Source: Rhodococcus zopfii NBRC 100606 = JCM 9919 (lineage in GTDB: Bacteria; Actinomycetota; Actinomycetes; Mycobacteriales; Mycobacteriaceae). Taken from it: 64,000 nucleotides of DNA. The stretch spans positions 1-64,000 of the forward strand of contig NZ_BCXI01000010.1 of NCBI RefSeq assembly GCF_001895025.1, in the 5' to 3' direction. The position numbers were made by a program, and so were the translations under genes. Under the pieces are notes generated by a model. It did not search any database and was not told the DNA's origin. It was given only the letters and a program-made list of their open reading frames with translations. Positions 25,063-35,315 of this stretch are shown in pieces (position 1 is the first letter of the stretch; each line of letters begins with the position of its first letter).

Positions 25063-27382
25063 GTTCCGCGGTGGGGGTTTCGGGTGCGCACGCGCCGGGC
25101 ACGGGCAGCGCGGCGCGTTCGCACAGACCTGTCTGGCCCACCAGATCCAGGGTGCGCAGATAGCGCCGCAACAGGTCGCCCGGCGAAATGTCGCTGTCGA
25201 CGGCGCGCATCGCGGCGGCCAGGCCGTCGCCGCGCGCGAGCCGGTGGATCGCGACGACCGCGACCGGATCCGGTTCGGGTGAGACCGGAAGCGCCAGCCG
25301 CTGTTCGGCACCCGCCAGTTCCGCCCACATTCGCCCGGTCGCGCGCAGCGCCTCGTCGACCGCGGCGGTGGCCGACCCCGACCGTGCCGGTACGCGGCTG
25401 CGTGATTCACCGAGCACACTCGACGCGACCGCCGCCAGCTCGGCGTGGTCGAGACCGGCCCATGCGCCGCTGCGGAGACACTCGGCGACGAGAAGATCGT
25501 TGGTGCAATAGATCCGGGCCAGGCGGCGCCCGTCGTCGGTGACGTGGGCGTCCCCGCCGTGTGGATCGAGAAGGACGTGGCCGCGTTCGTCGAGCAGCGC
25601 CAGCACGCCGTCGAACGTGTCGGTGAGGCGGCCGGTGACGGTCGCGATGCGGCCGCGCATCCCATCGGTGTCGGCGCCGAGTGTGCGACGCCGGTCCGCG
25701 AGAGCGAGCAGGCGGTCGCGGTCGCCGCGCCGGTGTACCGGATGGGACCGCACCGCCCGCGCCAGTGCCGTGACCGCGTCCGGGGTCGTCACGCCGCGTG
25801 CCGCGACGAGCCGGTCGCGCAGCGCCACGTATTCCGCAAATCCCTCGGCGGCAGCGAGTTCGGTGTCGAGTTCGTGCACTGTCGCGGTGTTGGTCCGGGC
25901 CGCGGCGGTGAGGGCGGCGACGGACTTCTCCGCCTGGAACTGCGCGAACGAGCGCCGCAGGAGGTCGCGGGCGGCGGGCGCGCCGAGTCGGCCCACCAGG
26001 TTCACAGCCGTGTTGTAGCCGACGCGCAGCGAACTGGTCAGCGGATAGGTGCGGGTGGAGGCGAGACCGGCGACCGTCGCCGGTTGCACCTCGGGAGTCC
26101 ACAGCACCACGGCGTGCCCCTCGGTGTCGATGCCGCGGCGCCCGGCGCGTCCGGTGAGCTGCGTGTACTCGCCGGGGGTGAGTCGCTCGGGGCCGTCCGC
26201 GGTGGGTTTGACGAGGCGTTCGAGCACGACGGTGCGCGCCGGCATGTTCACCCCGACCGCGAGTGTCTCGGTCGCAAAGACGACGCGGACCAGACCGAGC
26301 CCGAACAGTTCCTCGACCGCGTGCCGGAACACCGGCACCATTCCCGCGTGATGGGCCGCGAAGCCGCGTTCGAGCCCGTCCAGCCATTCGGCGAAACCCA
26401 GTGCATCGAGATCCTCGGGAGGCACTGTCGCCGTGTGCTTTTCGACGACCGCGCGGATTCGGTCGACATCCCCGGCGTCGGTCAGCCGCAGCGACGAGCG
26501 CAGACATTCGTCGACGGCGGCGTCACAGCCGGAGCGGCTGAACCGGAACCAGATCGCGGGCAGCAGTGTCTCGGCCTCGAGGCGCGCCACCACCTCCGGG
26601 CGGTCGGCGCCGGCGGGGCCCGGGGTCGCGGTGCGGCGACGGCGGCGTCCGCGACCGGGCACCGCGGGTGCGGCCTCGACGAGCTGCCGGTGCGCGATGT
26701 ACCGGACGAGCTGCTCGTCGACGGTGCCGGTGACGGGGGAGAACAGGTCGAACAGCCGGCCACCGGCGAGGACGTGCTGCCACAGCGGGACCGGCCGATG
26801 CTCCTCGACAACGACGGTCGTCGGGCCGCGCACCCGGCCGATCCACTCGCCGAACTCCTCGGCGTTGCTCACCGTCGCAGACAGGCTCACCAGGCGGACG
26901 GCCGGTGGGAGGGTGAGGATCGATTCCTCCCACACTGCGCCGCGGTCGCGGTCGGCGAGAAAGTGCACCTCGTCCATCACGACGTGGGTCAGCCCATCGA
27001 GCAGCGGGGAGTCGCCGTGCAGCATGCTGCGCAGCACCTCGGTCGTCATCACGACCACGGGTGCGTGCGGATGCAACGAGAGGTCGCCGGTGAGCAGGCC
27101 GACGTGGTCGTCGCCGAACCGCGCGGCGAGATCGCTGTACTTCTGGTTGCTCAGCGCCTTGATCGGCGTGGTGTAGAAGCATTTGCCCGCACCGGCGAGT
27201 GCGAGGGTCGCGGCGAACTCGCCGACCACGGTCTTGCCGGATCCGGTGGGCGCGCACACCAGCACGTCCCGGCCTTCGTCGAGGGAACGGCAGGCGCGGA
27301 GCTGGAAATCGTCGAGGGCGAAACCGAGGGTCGCCGTGAACCTCGCGAGCCGCGATTCGTCCTGCCTGCACACACTCACCAC
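25055..27382 (-). CDS. helY: Ski2-like DEAD/DEAH-box helicase HelY
   Basis: 775 residues. Motif I APTGSGKT near 45-52, motif II DEVH in VVMDEVHFLAD, motif III SLSATVSN, and motif VI QLTGRAGRRGID. It matches actinobacterial HelY, a Ski2/Mtr4-like RNA helicase usually encoded near the proteasome or tat genes; that context is absent here and the protein is somewhat shorter than the roughly 900-residue mycobacterial form. The GTG start is tentative; two further GTG codons follow closely. Confidence 0.88.
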   Translation of the reverse strand: MVSVCRQDESRLARFTATLGFALDDFQLRACRSLDEGRDVLVCAPTGSGKTVVGEFAATLALAGAGKCFYTTPIKALSNQKYSDLAARFGDDHVGLLTGDLSLHPHAPVVVMTTEVLRSMLHGDSPLLDGLTHVVMDEVHFLADRDRGAVWEESILTLPPAVRLVSLSATVSNAEEFGEWIGRVRGPTTVVVEEHRPVPLWQHVLAGGRLFDLFSPVTGTVDEQLVRYIAHRQLVEAAPAVPGRGRRRRRTATPGPAGADRPEVVARLEAETLLPAIWFRFSRSGCDAAVDECLRSSLRLTDAGDVDRIRAVVEKHTATVPPEDLDALGFAEWLDGLERGFAAHHAGMVPVFRHAVEELFGLGLVRVVFATETLAVGVNMPARTVVLERLVKPTADGPERLTPGEYTQLTGRAGRRGIDTEGHAVVLWTPEVQPATVAGLASTRTYPLTSSLRVGYNTAVNLVGRLGAPAARDLLRRSFAQFQAEKSVAALTAAARTNTATVHELDTELAAAEGFAEYVALRDRLVAARGVTTPDAVTALARAVRSHPVHRRGDRDRLLALADRRRTLGADTDGMRGRIATVTGRLTDTFDGVLALLDERGHVLLDPHGGDAHVTDDGRRLARIYCTNDLLVAECLRSGAWAGLDHAELAAVASSVLGESRSRVPARSGSATAAVDEALRATGRMWAELAGAEQRLALPVSPEPDPVAVVAIHRLARGDGLAAAMRAVDSDISPGDLLRRYLRTLDLVGQTGLCERAALPVPGACAPETPTAELR

Positions 27383-27398
27383 AGTAGGGGCATAGGCG

Positions 27399-27821
27399 TC
27401 AGTCTTCTGCCACCTCGAGCGCGACCTCGATGTTGCCGCGGGTCGCGTTGGAGTACGGGCACACCTGGTGCGCCTTCTCGGTCAGTGCGAGTGCCTGGTC
27501 GCGCGGCACGTTCGGGAGGGTCACCTCGAGCGTGACGGTCAGTTCGAAGCCGCCGTCGTCGTTCGGGCCGATGCCGACGCGGGCGCCCACTGCGGAATCG
27601 GTGATGTCGGCCTTCTCCTGGCGGGCGATGAGCTGCAGCGCCGAGTGGAAGCACGCGGCGTAGCCGGCGGCGAACAGCTGTTCGGGGTTCGTGCCGTCGC
27701 CGGAGCCTCCCATGGCCGGCGGCATGGCGAGCCCGAGGTCGAGTCGGCCGTCGGAAGTGCGCACATTGCCGTTTCGGCCGGCACCGGTGGAAAGAGCCTC
27801 GGCGGTGTAGAGGACGTTCAT
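27399..27821 (-). CDS. ohr: Organic hydroperoxide resistance protein
   Basis: 140 residues of the OsmC/Ohr family. Both redox cysteines are present: AACFHSAL near residue 60 and QVCPYSNATRGN near 124. It reduces organic peroxides with lipoyl or thiol donors. The ATG overlaps the stop of the MarR gene (ATGA), giving an ohrR-ohr operon. Confidence 0.95.
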   Translation of the reverse strand: MNVLYTAEALSTGAGRNGNVRTSDGRLDLGLAMPPAMGGSGDGTNPEQLFAAGYAACFHSALQLIARQEKADITDSAVGARVGIGPNDDGGFELTVTLEVTLPNVPRDQALALTEKAHQVCPYSNATRGNIEVALEVAED

Positions 27822-28288
27822 GTTGTGCTCCCTGGTGTCGGTGATGCGGTTGTCGATGGAGTGGTGCGGAGTGCCGCGGTCATGCGGTGGAGTGTGTCGC
27901 GCAGCGCGAGCAGCTCCGGAATGTCGAGCCCGGACGCACGGGCGATGCATTCCGGGATGTGCTGCGCGGCCGAGCGCATCTCGGTGCCTGCGTCGGTCAG
28001 GTGCACGACGACGCGGCGTTCGTCGGTGCTCTGCCGGCGCCGTTCGATCAGCCCCGCGGTTTCGAGCCGCTTGAGGAGCGGCGAGAGTGTCCCCGTGTCG
28101 AGATCGAGCGCGTCGCACAGGTCGTGCACGCCGCGACCGTCGCGTTCCCACAAGGCCAGCATGACCAGATACTGCGGATAGGTGATGCCGAGGCGGTCCA
28201 GATGCGGCCGGTAGACGGCGGTGGTGGCCCGCGACGCCGTGTAGAGGGCGAAGCAGACCTGCTGGTCGAGGGCGGATAAGTCGGACAC
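27818..28288 (-). CDS. ohrR: OhrR-type MarR-family peroxide sensor
   Basis: 156 residues from GTG 28288. The N-terminal sensing Cys is in LDQQVCFALYTASR (residue 11), the hallmark of OhrR, and the winged helix holds LDTGTLSPLLKRLETAGLIERRR. Oxidation of that Cys by organic peroxide releases the repressor. It is followed without gap by ohr, the normal target. Confidence 0.93.
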   Translation of the reverse strand: MSDLSALDQQVCFALYTASRATTAVYRPHLDRLGITYPQYLVMLALWERDGRGVHDLCDALDLDTGTLSPLLKRLETAGLIERRRQSTDERRVVVHLTDAGTEMRSAAQHIPECIARASGLDIPELLALRDTLHRMTAALRTTPSTTASPTPGSTT

Positions 28289-28314
28289 GAGAAACAAAGT
28301 AGTACCCCGTTGTG

Positions 28315-28324
28315 TTGTGCGCAA
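28315..28324. promoter_or_regulatory. Candidate OhrR box
   Basis: TTGTGCGCAA is a near-palindrome about 27 bases upstream of the ohrR start, in the only gap before the operon. It is in the right place for autoregulation by OhrR. The short length makes it tentative. Confidence 0.35.
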
Positions 28325-28397
28325 TATAGACGGGCGCAACCGTATGGGTGATACAGATCACGCATGCGCGGGAATTGATCGGGTATTCCGCACGTTA

Positions 28398-28418
28398 GTT
28401 GAGTTCGTACGACTCAAG
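28398..28418. promoter_or_regulatory. HAIR element (HspR operator)
   Basis: GTTGAGT-N7-ACTCAAG matches the HspR inverted repeat consensus CTTGAGT-N7-ACTCAAG in 13 of 14 arm positions. It ends 20 bases before the Clp ATPase start codon. HspR with DnaK represses heat-shock genes in actinobacteria at such sites. Confidence 0.85.
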
Positions 28419-28438
28419 TTTCTTAGAAAGGCTTCGGA

Positions 28439-30862
28439 ATGCCGTCATTCTTCGGGCCTGGTGGCCCTGGCCGCATCGACATCACCCGTTTCCTCGGTCG
28501 CGGCACGCAGGACCTCATGGCCGCTGCCGCCCGTTTCGCCGCCGAACGCGGCGACGCCGACCTCGATGCGCTGCACGTCCTCCGCGTCATGGCGGAGCAG
28601 GACCCCGCCCGGACGGTCATGACCCGCTCCGGGGCCGACCCCGCCGCGGTCGTCGCGGCCGTCGACGAACGGCTCCCGGAAGCGGGTGCCGCGGACGGCG
28701 CGACCGCGCCGGTGCTCAGCGGCACCGTCCGGACCGCGCTCCTCGAGGCGCACCAGCTGGCACGCGCGCTCGGCTCGACCTACATCGACCCCGAGCACGT
28801 GTACTTCGCGCTCGCCGCCGACCGCACCCGCGGGCCGGGCCGGCTGCTCGCGTCGCTGGGCGTGACCCCGCAGTCGCTGCAGGCCGCCCTGCAGCCGGCC
28901 ACCGCGCCGCCGCAGGCCGAGTCCGCCACCCCGACCCTCGACAAGTTCGGCGTCGACCTGACCTCCCGCGCCCGCGACGGGCACATCGACCCGGTCATCG
29001 GCCGGGCCGACGAGATCGAGCAGACCGTCGAGATCCTGTCGCGGCGCACCAAGAACAACCCGGTGCTCGTCGGTGAGGCCGGTGTCGGCAAGACCGCGAT
29101 CGTCGAAGGCCTCGCCCAGCGCATCGTCGACGGGGACGTGCCGGACACGTTGCGCGACAAGCGCATCGTCCAGCTCGACCTGACCGCGATGGTCGCCGGG
29201 ACCCGCTACCGCGGTGACTTCGAGGAACGTCTGACCAGCGTGCTCGACGAGATCACCGCGCAGTCCGGTGAATTGATCGTGTTCATCGACGAGATCCACA
29301 CCGTCGTCGGCGCGGGTGGCGGAGGCAGCGAAGGCGCCATGGACGCCGGCAACATCCTCAAGCCGAAGCTCGCGCGCGGCGAACTGCACGTCGTCGGCGC
29401 CACGACCCTCGACGAGTACCGCAAGCACATCGAGAAGGACCCGGCGCTGGAGCGGCGGTTCCAGCCGGTCGCCGTCGGCGAACCCACCCACGCGGACGCC
29501 GTCGCGATCCTGCACGGCCTGCGCGACCGGTACGCCGAGTTCCACGGGGTCGTCTACACCGACGACGCGCTCGAAGCCGCGGTGGACCTGTCCGTCCGGT
29601 ACCTGCCGGACCGGCACCTGCCGGACAAGGCGATCGACCTGATCGACCAGGCCGGTGCCCGGCTGCGGTTGCGCACCCCGCGCGTGGACACCACCGCGCT
29701 GCGGGAGCGCCTGACGACCCTCGAAGCCGAGAAGGACGCGGCCGTGAAGGCGGAGCAGTACGAGCGGGCGTCGCGTCTGCGCGACGAGATCGCCGGTGTG
29801 CAGGCACGTCTCGACTCCGGGACCGCCGGGCCGGACGATGCCGACATACCGGAAGTGAACTCCGAGCTGATCGCCGAGATCGTCTCGCGGGCAACCGGAA
29901 TCCCGGCGACCCGCATGACACAGGCCGAGAAGGACCGGCTGCGCGGCCTCGAGGACGAACTGCACAAGCGGGTCGTCGGGCAGGACGACGCGGTGCGCGC
30001 GGTCGCGCGGGCCGTGCGCCGCAGCCGCGCCGGGATGGCCGATCCGCACCGGCCCGTCGGCAGCTTCCTGTTCCTCGGACCGACCGGCGTCGGCAAGACC
30101 GAACTGGCCAAGGCGCTCGCCGAGGTGCTGTTCGGCGAGGAGAACAAGATGCTCCGCGTCGACATGAGCGAATTCGGGGAACGGCACACCGTCAGCCGCC
30201 TCGTCGGTGCCCCTCCCGGGTACGTCGGCTACGGCGAGGCCGGTCAGCTCACCGAGCAGGTGCGGCGCAACCCGTACTCGGTGGTCCTGCTCGACGAGAT
30301 CGAGAAGGCACACCCCGACGTGTTCAACACGCTGCTGCAGGTGCTCGACGACGGCCGGCTCACCGACGGCCAGGGCCGCACGGTCGACTTCACCAACACC
30401 GTGGTGATCATGACCAGCAACCTGGGCTCGGACATCATCTCCAGCCGTGGTGGGGCGCTCGGCTTCACCACCGGTGACGCCGAAGCCGCCGAGAAGCCGC
30501 TGCGGGACCGGGTGATGGGCCGGCTGCGCGAATCGATGCGACCGGAATTCCTCAACCGCATCGACGAGATCGTGCTGTTCCGCAAGCTCGACACCGAACA
30601 GCTGCACCGCATCACCGACCTGCTGCTCGACGAGTCGCGGGACCGGTTGCAGGCCAAGGGAATCGAGCTCGAGATCGCGGCCGACGCGGTCGACTGGATC
30701 GCCGAGCGGGGCCACCAGCCCGAGTTCGGGGCCCGGCCGCTGCGCCGCGCCATCCAGCGCGAGGTCGACGACCGCATTGCCGACCTGCTGCTCGACGACG
30801 AACTCATCGAAGGTGGCGTGGTGACGGTCGCGGTCGAGGACGGCGAACTCGTCGTCCGGTAG
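28439..30862 (+). CDS. HspR-controlled ClpC-like AAA+ unfoldase
   Basis: 807 residues. An N-terminal Clp repeat domain (about 20-150) precedes AAA1 with GEAGVGKT and DEIHTV, a UVR-type linker ([15 protein letters not shown] near 440) and AAA2 with GPTGVGKTE and [18 protein letters not shown] near 675 resembles the ClpP-docking loop LGF of ClpC. It differs from the standard essential ClpC1, whose N-terminus starts differently, so this is a second, stress-type Clp ATPase. The HAIR box just upstream indicates heat-shock control by HspR. Annotation as ClpB is also possible since ClpB is the usual HspR target. Confidence 0.88.
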   Translation: MPSFFGPGGPGRIDITRFLGRGTQDLMAAAARFAAERGDADLDALHVLRVMAEQDPARTVMTRSGADPAAVVAAVDERLPEAGAADGATAPVLSGTVRTALLEAHQLARALGSTYIDPEHVYFALAADRTRGPGRLLASLGVTPQSLQAALQPATAPPQAESATPTLDKFGVDLTSRARDGHIDPVIGRADEIEQTVEILSRRTKNNPVLVGEAGVGKTAIVEGLAQRIVDGDVPDTLRDKRIVQLDLTAMVAGTRYRGDFEERLTSVLDEITAQSGELIVFIDEIHTVVGAGGGGSEGAMDAGNILKPKLARGELHVVGATTLDEYRKHIEKDPALERRFQPVAVGEPTHADAVAILHGLRDRYAEFHGVVYTDDALEAAVDLSVRYLPDRHLPDKAIDLIDQAGARLRLRTPRVDTTALRERLTTLEAEKDAAVKAEQYERASRLRDEIAGVQARLDSGTAGPDDADIPEVNSELIAEIVSRATGIPATRMTQAEKDRLRGLEDELHKRVVGQDDAVRAVARAVRRSRAGMADPHRPVGSFLFLGPTGVGKTELAKALAEVLFGEENKMLRVDMSEFGERHTVSRLVGAPPGYVGYGEAGQLTEQVRRNPYSVVLLDEIEKAHPDVFNTLLQVLDDGRLTDGQGRTVDFTNTVVIMTSNLGSDIISSRGGALGFTTGDAEAAEKPLRDRVMGRLRESMRPEFLNRIDEIVLFRKLDTEQLHRITDLLLDESRDRLQAKGIELEIAADAVDWIAERGHQPEFGARPLRRAIQREVDDRIADLLLDDELIEGGVVTVAVEDGELVVR

Positions 30863-30879
30863 CCGCCGCACGCGCAATG

Positions 30880-30910
30880 GTGCCCCTCGCCCGATTCGGG
30901 CGAGGGGCAC
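30880..30910. terminator. Bidirectional terminator between clp and whiB
   Basis: A perfect 14-base stem (30880-30893 with 30897-30910) and 3-base loop ends exactly where the whiB gene ends on the other strand (30911). It serves both convergent genes. Confidence 0.85.
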
Positions 30911-31282
30911 TCACGCATGCTCGGCACCTTTCGATGTCGTGGCCTCAGGCCGGGATCCCGAGCCTGTCGATCGTCGGTCGTGTCGGTTCCGTGCTGTGGC
31001 GGAGTGAGAAACCGAATAGGTCGACGAGTCTCGACCCCGCTCGTATTCTGATGTCCCGCCCCATATTCCGTGAGGTTGTCGGGTAGTCAGTGCGAACTGC
31101 TTGCAGTGTTCGCGGACGGCGCAGGTTGCACAGATGCGTTTGGCTTCACGTTCGCGGCGCTGCTGCTCTCCTCGGGTTTCGTGGTCCGGGCCGAAGAACA
31201 GGGCCGGACCGTAGAACAGGCAGGCAGCGTGATCCCACCATTGCGAGTCCCGGTGGTGGGCAGTTCGATGTTCGAGGGGCAT
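30911..31282 (-). CDS. WhiB-family iron-sulfur regulator
   Basis: 123 residues from ATG 31280-31282. Four cysteines bind the [4Fe-4S] cluster: one in DHAACLFYGP, then ICATC-x5-C (C-x2-C-x5-C). The turn HGIWGGTSEYERGRD follows, as in WhiB proteins that contact sigma-A. It lies 41 bases downstream of prpR on the same strand, so the two may share a message. Which WhiB subtype it is cannot be told. Confidence 0.92.
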   Translation of the reverse strand: MPLEHRTAHHRDSQWWDHAACLFYGPALFFGPDHETRGEQQRREREAKRICATCAVREHCKQFALTTRQPHGIWGGTSEYERGRDSSTYSVSHSATARNRHDRRSTGSGSRPEATTSKGAEHA

Positions 31283-31323
31283 GGTCTCGTTCGAGAGTGA
31301 GGCGGTACCGCGGCGTGATGGGG

Positions 31324-32751
31324 TCAGTGGGGCCTGTCCGGGACGTAGGGGATCGCCGAGGCGCGGTTCTCGTCCGCGGCGAGTGGTCTGCCGATCTGGG
31401 GGAAGGCGCGCTGGGCGCAGTCGGCGCGGTCGCAGACACGGCAACCGGCACCGATGGGGACAGCGGTGCCCGGATCGTCGAGGTCGAGGCCGCGGGCGTA
31501 GACGAGCTTCTGGGCATGAGAAAGGTCGCACCCGAGACCGACGGCAAACCCGCGAGGTTGTGATCGGAAACCACCGATGGAAGGTTCGTCGGTGGTGCGA
31601 GCGATCCACAGATAGCTGCGCCCGTCGGGCATCTGCGCAATCTGTGTGCGGATGCGTCCCGGCGTCGCGAAGGTGTCGTGCACGATCCACAGCGGGCACC
31701 TGCCTCCGACGCGCGAGAAGTGGAAGGCCGTGGCGGACTGCCGTTTCGAGATGTTGCCAGCCTTGTCGGTACGAACGAAGAAGAACGGAACTCCCCGCCG
31801 ACCGGGCCGCTGCAACGTGGACAAACGATGGCAGACCGTTTCAAAGCCGACCTCGAATTTCGCACACAGAAGGTCGATGTCGTAACTCAACGCTTCGGCC
31901 GCCTGCAGAAACGGCGTGTACGGCAGGAGCAACGCTCCGGCGAAGTAGTTGGCCAGGCCGATGCGTGCCAGTGGCCGTGACTGCGGCGGAAGATCGGTTG
32001 CGGTGTCGACGAGCGCGTCGATGGTGTGATTTTGGGTGAGAAATGCCAACTGGGTGGCAAGCTGAAAGGCGCGCTGCCCGTGGGTGAGCCGGCGAGCAAG
32101 GCTGATCGTGCCGGCTGCCGGATCGTAGGTGCGTTTCGGACCGGGAGCGTCAGGTTCGTCGGTGCGGATGCGGACGGTGATGTCGTGTTCGTCGCGGAGC
32201 AGACGTGCAAGCTGCAGGTCGAGTCCACCGAGCGTGAGGTTGTGGGACAGAAACATCTGTTCTGCGGCGTCGTCGAGTTCGCGGATGTGGTTGCGCCGGT
32301 CGTAGAAGAAGTCGCGCACGTCCTCGTACGGCATCGAGGAGGCAACGCCTGCGACGCCATTCTCGTGGGCCGGGGACAACCGCTCGACTTGCGCTGTAGC
32401 CCCGCGCAGCCGGCGGTGCATGCCGACCAGAGTCCTGGCCACGGCGGGAAACCGTGTCACAAGCTCGTCGATCTCGGCAGTAGTGACATCTGCGCTCTCC
32501 GGGTTGTCAGCGAACACATCCTGCAGGTCGGCGAGCAGACGAGCGTCTGTGTCGACAGCGAAGAAACCCACGTCGAGGTCGAAAGCTGCGTTGAGGCGGA
32601 GCAGGACCGGTACGGTCAACGGGCGTTGGTCGTGTTCGAGCTGGTTGACGTAGCTGGTGGACAGCCCGAGGCACTGCGCCAAGGCCACCTGGGTCAGCCC
32701 CTGCTCCTCGCGCAAGCGGCGCAGCCGGCCACCGGCGTACATCTTCTGCAT
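31324..32751 (-). CDS. prpR: PrpR/RamB-type XRE regulator of propionate metabolism
   Basis: 475 residues. N-terminal Cro/C1-type HTH at about 5-60 (LRRLREEQGLTQVALAQCLGLSTSYVNQLE), a central IrrE/ImmA-like domain, and a C-terminal DUF2083-type domain with four cysteines at 408, 437, 440 and 445. In mycobacterial PrpR these bind an iron-sulfur cluster and the protein senses short-chain acyl-CoA. It is divergent from prpDBC, its expected target, with a TTTGCAAA box between them. Confidence 0.92.
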   Translation of the reverse strand: MQKMYAGGRLRRLREEQGLTQVALAQCLGLSTSYVNQLEHDQRPLTVPVLLRLNAAFDLDVGFFAVDTDARLLADLQDVFADNPESADVTTAEIDELVTRFPAVARTLVGMHRRLRGATAQVERLSPAHENGVAGVASSMPYEDVRDFFYDRRNHIRELDDAAEQMFLSHNLTLGGLDLQLARLLRDEHDITVRIRTDEPDAPGPKRTYDPAAGTISLARRLTHGQRAFQLATQLAFLTQNHTIDALVDTATDLPPQSRPLARIGLANYFAGALLLPYTPFLQAAEALSYDIDLLCAKFEVGFETVCHRLSTLQRPGRRGVPFFFVRTDKAGNISKRQSATAFHFSRVGGRCPLWIVHDTFATPGRIRTQIAQMPDGRSYLWIARTTDEPSIGGFRSQPRGFAVGLGCDLSHAQKLVYARGLDLDDPGTAVPIGAGCRVCDRADCAQRAFPQIGRPLAADENRASAIPYVPDRPH

Positions 32752-32784
32752 ATGCGGAATCTAGCAATTCCGGCTTTCACAGCT

Positions 32785-32792
32785 TTTGCAAA
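32785..32792. promoter_or_regulatory. PrpR/RamB-type box TTTGCAAA
   Basis: A perfect 8-base palindrome in the 145-base gap between prpR and prpD; a half-like copy, CTGCAAAACA, follows at 32861-32870 close to prpD. RamB and PrpR proteins bind pairs of TTTGCAAA-like sites, so this is probably the operator. Confidence 0.6.
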
Positions 32793-32896
32793 TTCACAGG
32801 GTTGGATCCGCAGAAATCCCCATGTGCAAGGCATTTTCCAGCCCACGTGGTGTGCATAACCTGCAAAACAGCCCAGTTGTCTGTTGGAGGTTCGCA

Positions 32897-34399
32897 GTGA
32901 AAACCCACATTGTCCGCACTCATCGCTCCGCCGAAGAGTTCCCCAAGCACGAACACCTCGCATGGAAGATCGCCGAGGTCGCCACCGATGCGGTCGAAGT
33001 ACCGAACGAGACCGAGGAGATGATCGTCAACCGGATCATCGACAACGCCGCGGTCGCGGCGGCGTCGCTGACACGGCGTCCGGTTTCCAACGCTCGCGCT
33101 CAGGCTCTGGCGCACCCCTACCTCCCCGGTTCGACTGTGTTCGGTGTCGGCGGCACCTTCTCGCCCGAGTGGGCGGCGTGGGCCAACGGCGTCGCGGTGC
33201 GCGAGCTCGACTTCCACGACACGTTCCTCGCGGCGGAGTACTCGCACCCGGGCGACAACATCCCGTCGATCCTTGCCGTCGCACAGCACACCGGCCGCAG
33301 CGGTGCGGACCTGATCCGCGGTCTGGCCACCGGCTACGAGATCCAAGTCGACCTGGTGCGTGCGATCTGCCTGCACGAACACAAGATCGACCACGTCGCC
33401 CACCTCGGACCCGCCGCCGCCGCCGGCATCGGTTCCCTGCTCGGCCTCGATACCGACACCGTGTACCAGGCGATCGGCCAGGCACTGCACACCACGACCG
33501 CGACCCGTCAGTCGCGCAAGGGCGAGATCTCGAGCTGGAAGGCCTACGCGCCGGCCTTCGCTGGGAAGATGGCCGTCGAGGCCGTCGACCGGGCGCTGCG
33601 CGGCGAGGGAGCGCCGTCGCCGATCTGGGAAGGCGAGGACGGTGTCATCGCATGGCTGCTCGGCGGGCCGAATGCCGAATACCATGTGCCGCTGCCCGGT
33701 CCGGGTGAAGCCAAACGGTCCATCCTCGACACCTACACCAAGGAGCATTCGGCCGAGTACCAGAGCCAGGCACCGATCGACCTGGCCCGCCGGATGCGCG
33801 AGCGCATCGGCGACCTGGACCAGATCGCGTCGATCGTGCTGCACACCAGCCACCACACCCACGTCGTCATCGGCACCGGATCGAACGATCCGCAGAAGTT
33901 CGATCCGCAGGCCAGCCGCGAGACGCTCGATCACTCGGTGATGTACATCTTCGCCGTCGCGCTTCAGGACGGCACCTGGCACCACGAGCGCTCCTACGCG
34001 CCCGAGCGTGCGCAGCGGTCAGACACAATCGACCTGTGGCGCAAGATCTCCACCGCGGAGGACCCCGAGTGGACCCGCCGCTACCACTCGACCGATCCCG
34101 ACGAGAAGGCGTTCGGCGCTCGCGCCGAGGTCACGTTGAGGAGCGGTGAGGTGATCGTCGACGAACTCGCAATCGGCGACGCGCATCCGCTGGGCGCGCG
34201 GCCGTTCGCCCGCGACCAGTACATCGCCAAGTTCCGCACCCTCGCCGAGGGGGTCGTCGCACCGGCCGAGCAGGACCGTTTCCTCGACGCCGCGCAACGC
34301 ACCCCCGAGCTGAAGGCCGGCGAGCTGAACCAGCTCACGTTCACCGTGTCCGACGAGGTTCTCGCCCGCGCACCGAAGTCGCCGAAGGGGTTGTTCTGA
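32897..34399 (+). CDS. prpD: 2-methylcitrate dehydratase
   Basis: 500 residues of the MmgE/PrpD family, dehydrating 2-methylcitrate in the methylcitrate cycle. Family stretches [41 protein letters not shown] and [18 protein letters not shown] are clear. GTG 32897 was chosen: TTGGAGG ends 6 bases upstream and the protein then starts like its relatives; the longer reading would run through the PrpR box region. First gene of prpDBC. Confidence 0.95.
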   Translation: MKTHIVRTHRSAEEFPKHEHLAWKIAEVATDAVEVPNETEEMIVNRIIDNAAVAAASLTRRPVSNARAQALAHPYLPGSTVFGVGGTFSPEWAAWANGVAVRELDFHDTFLAAEYSHPGDNIPSILAVAQHTGRSGADLIRGLATGYEIQVDLVRAICLHEHKIDHVAHLGPAAAAGIGSLLGLDTDTVYQAIGQALHTTTATRQSRKGEISSWKAYAPAFAGKMAVEAVDRALRGEGAPSPIWEGEDGVIAWLLGGPNAEYHVPLPGPGEAKRSILDTYTKEHSAEYQSQAPIDLARRMRERIGDLDQIASIVLHTSHHTHVVIGTGSNDPQKFDPQASRETLDHSVMYIFAVALQDGTWHHERSYAPERAQRSDTIDLWRKISTAEDPEWTRRYHSTDPDEKAFGARAEVTLRSGEVIVDELAIGDAHPLGARPFARDQYIAKFRTLAEGVVAPAEQDRFLDAAQRTPELKAGELNQLTFTVSDEVLARAPKSPKGLF

Positions 34400-34400
34400 C

Positions 34401-35315
34401 ATGTCCGGTCTCATCTCCGCCACGACCTCCGCGGCCGACAAGCGCAGTGCCTTCCGTGCGTCGCTGATCTCGGAGAAGATCACTCGGCTCCCGGGCGCCA
34501 TCAATCCGCTGACCGCCAAGCTGATCCAGGAGATCGGTTTCGAGGGCGTCTACGTCTCGGGGGGCGCGTTCTCGGCCGCTCTCGGTCTGCCGGATATCGG
34601 TCTGACCACACTCACCGAGGTCGCGGCGCACAGTGCCCAGATCGCGCGTTCCACCGATCTGCCTGTGCTGGTGGACGTGGACACCGGATTCGGTGAGCCG
34701 ATGTCGGCGGCTCGCACCGTGACGGTCTTCGAGGACGCGGGCATCTCGGGTCTGCACCTCGAGGATCAGGTGAACCCCAAGCGCTGCGGGCATCTCGACG
34801 GCAAGGCGATCGTGCCGACCGACGAGATGGTCCGGCGGCTGCGCGCCGCGGTGTCCGCGCGGCGGGATCCGAACTTCGTGATCTGTGCACGCACCGACGC
34901 CGCTGGCATCGACGGGATCGACGCCGCGATCGACCGTGCACGTGCGTACGCGGATGCCGGCGCGGACATGATCTTCACCGAGGCGCTGCACACCCACGCC
35001 GATTTCGAGAAGTTCCGTGCGGCAGTGGATATTCCGCTGCTGGCGAACATGACCGAGTTTGGCAAGTCGCAGCTGATCCCGGCGCAGGTGCTCGAGGCGA
35101 TCGGTTACAACGCGGTGATCTATCCGGTCACCACCTTGCGTCTTGCGATGGGCGCCATCGAGAAGGGCCTGCGGGTGATCCACGAGGAGGGCACGCAGGA
35201 GACCGTCGTGGACCAGATGCAGACACGGTCACGGCTGTACGAACTGCTCGACTACGAGCGCTACAACGAGTTCGACTCCGGAGTCTTCAACTTCACTCTC
35301 TCGAGGAGCCAGTGA
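34401..35315 (+). CDS. prpB: 2-methylisocitrate lyase
   Basis: 304 residues of the PEP mutase/isocitrate lyase superfamily. The catalytic loop NPKRCGHLDGK carries the essential Cys, and VDVDTGFGE supplies metal ligands. It cuts 2-methylisocitrate into pyruvate and succinate. It starts one base after prpD ends; the stop overlaps the prpC start. Confidence 0.97.
   Translation: MSGLISATTSAADKRSAFRASLISEKITRLPGAINPLTAKLIQEIGFEGVYVSGGAFSAALGLPDIGLTTLTEVAAHSAQIARSTDLPVLVDVDTGFGEPMSAARTVTVFEDAGISGLHLEDQVNPKRCGHLDGKAIVPTDEMVRRLRAAVSARRDPNFVICARTDAAGIDGIDAAIDRARAYADAGADMIFTEALHTHADFEKFRAAVDIPLLANMTEFGKSQLIPAQVLEAIGYNAVIYPVTTLRLAMGAIEKGLRVIHEEGTQETVVDQMQTRSRLYELLDYERYNEFDSGVFNFTLSRSQ

Noticed and set aside
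25445-27535. 696-codon open frame antisense to helY
   Set aside because: No motif, biased composition, and fully covered by a clear helicase gene.
28445-30910. 821-codon open frame antisense to the Clp ATPase
   Set aside because: Its translation is the Val/Asp/Arg-rich shadow typical of high-GC antisense frames and has no motif; the sense gene is unambiguous.
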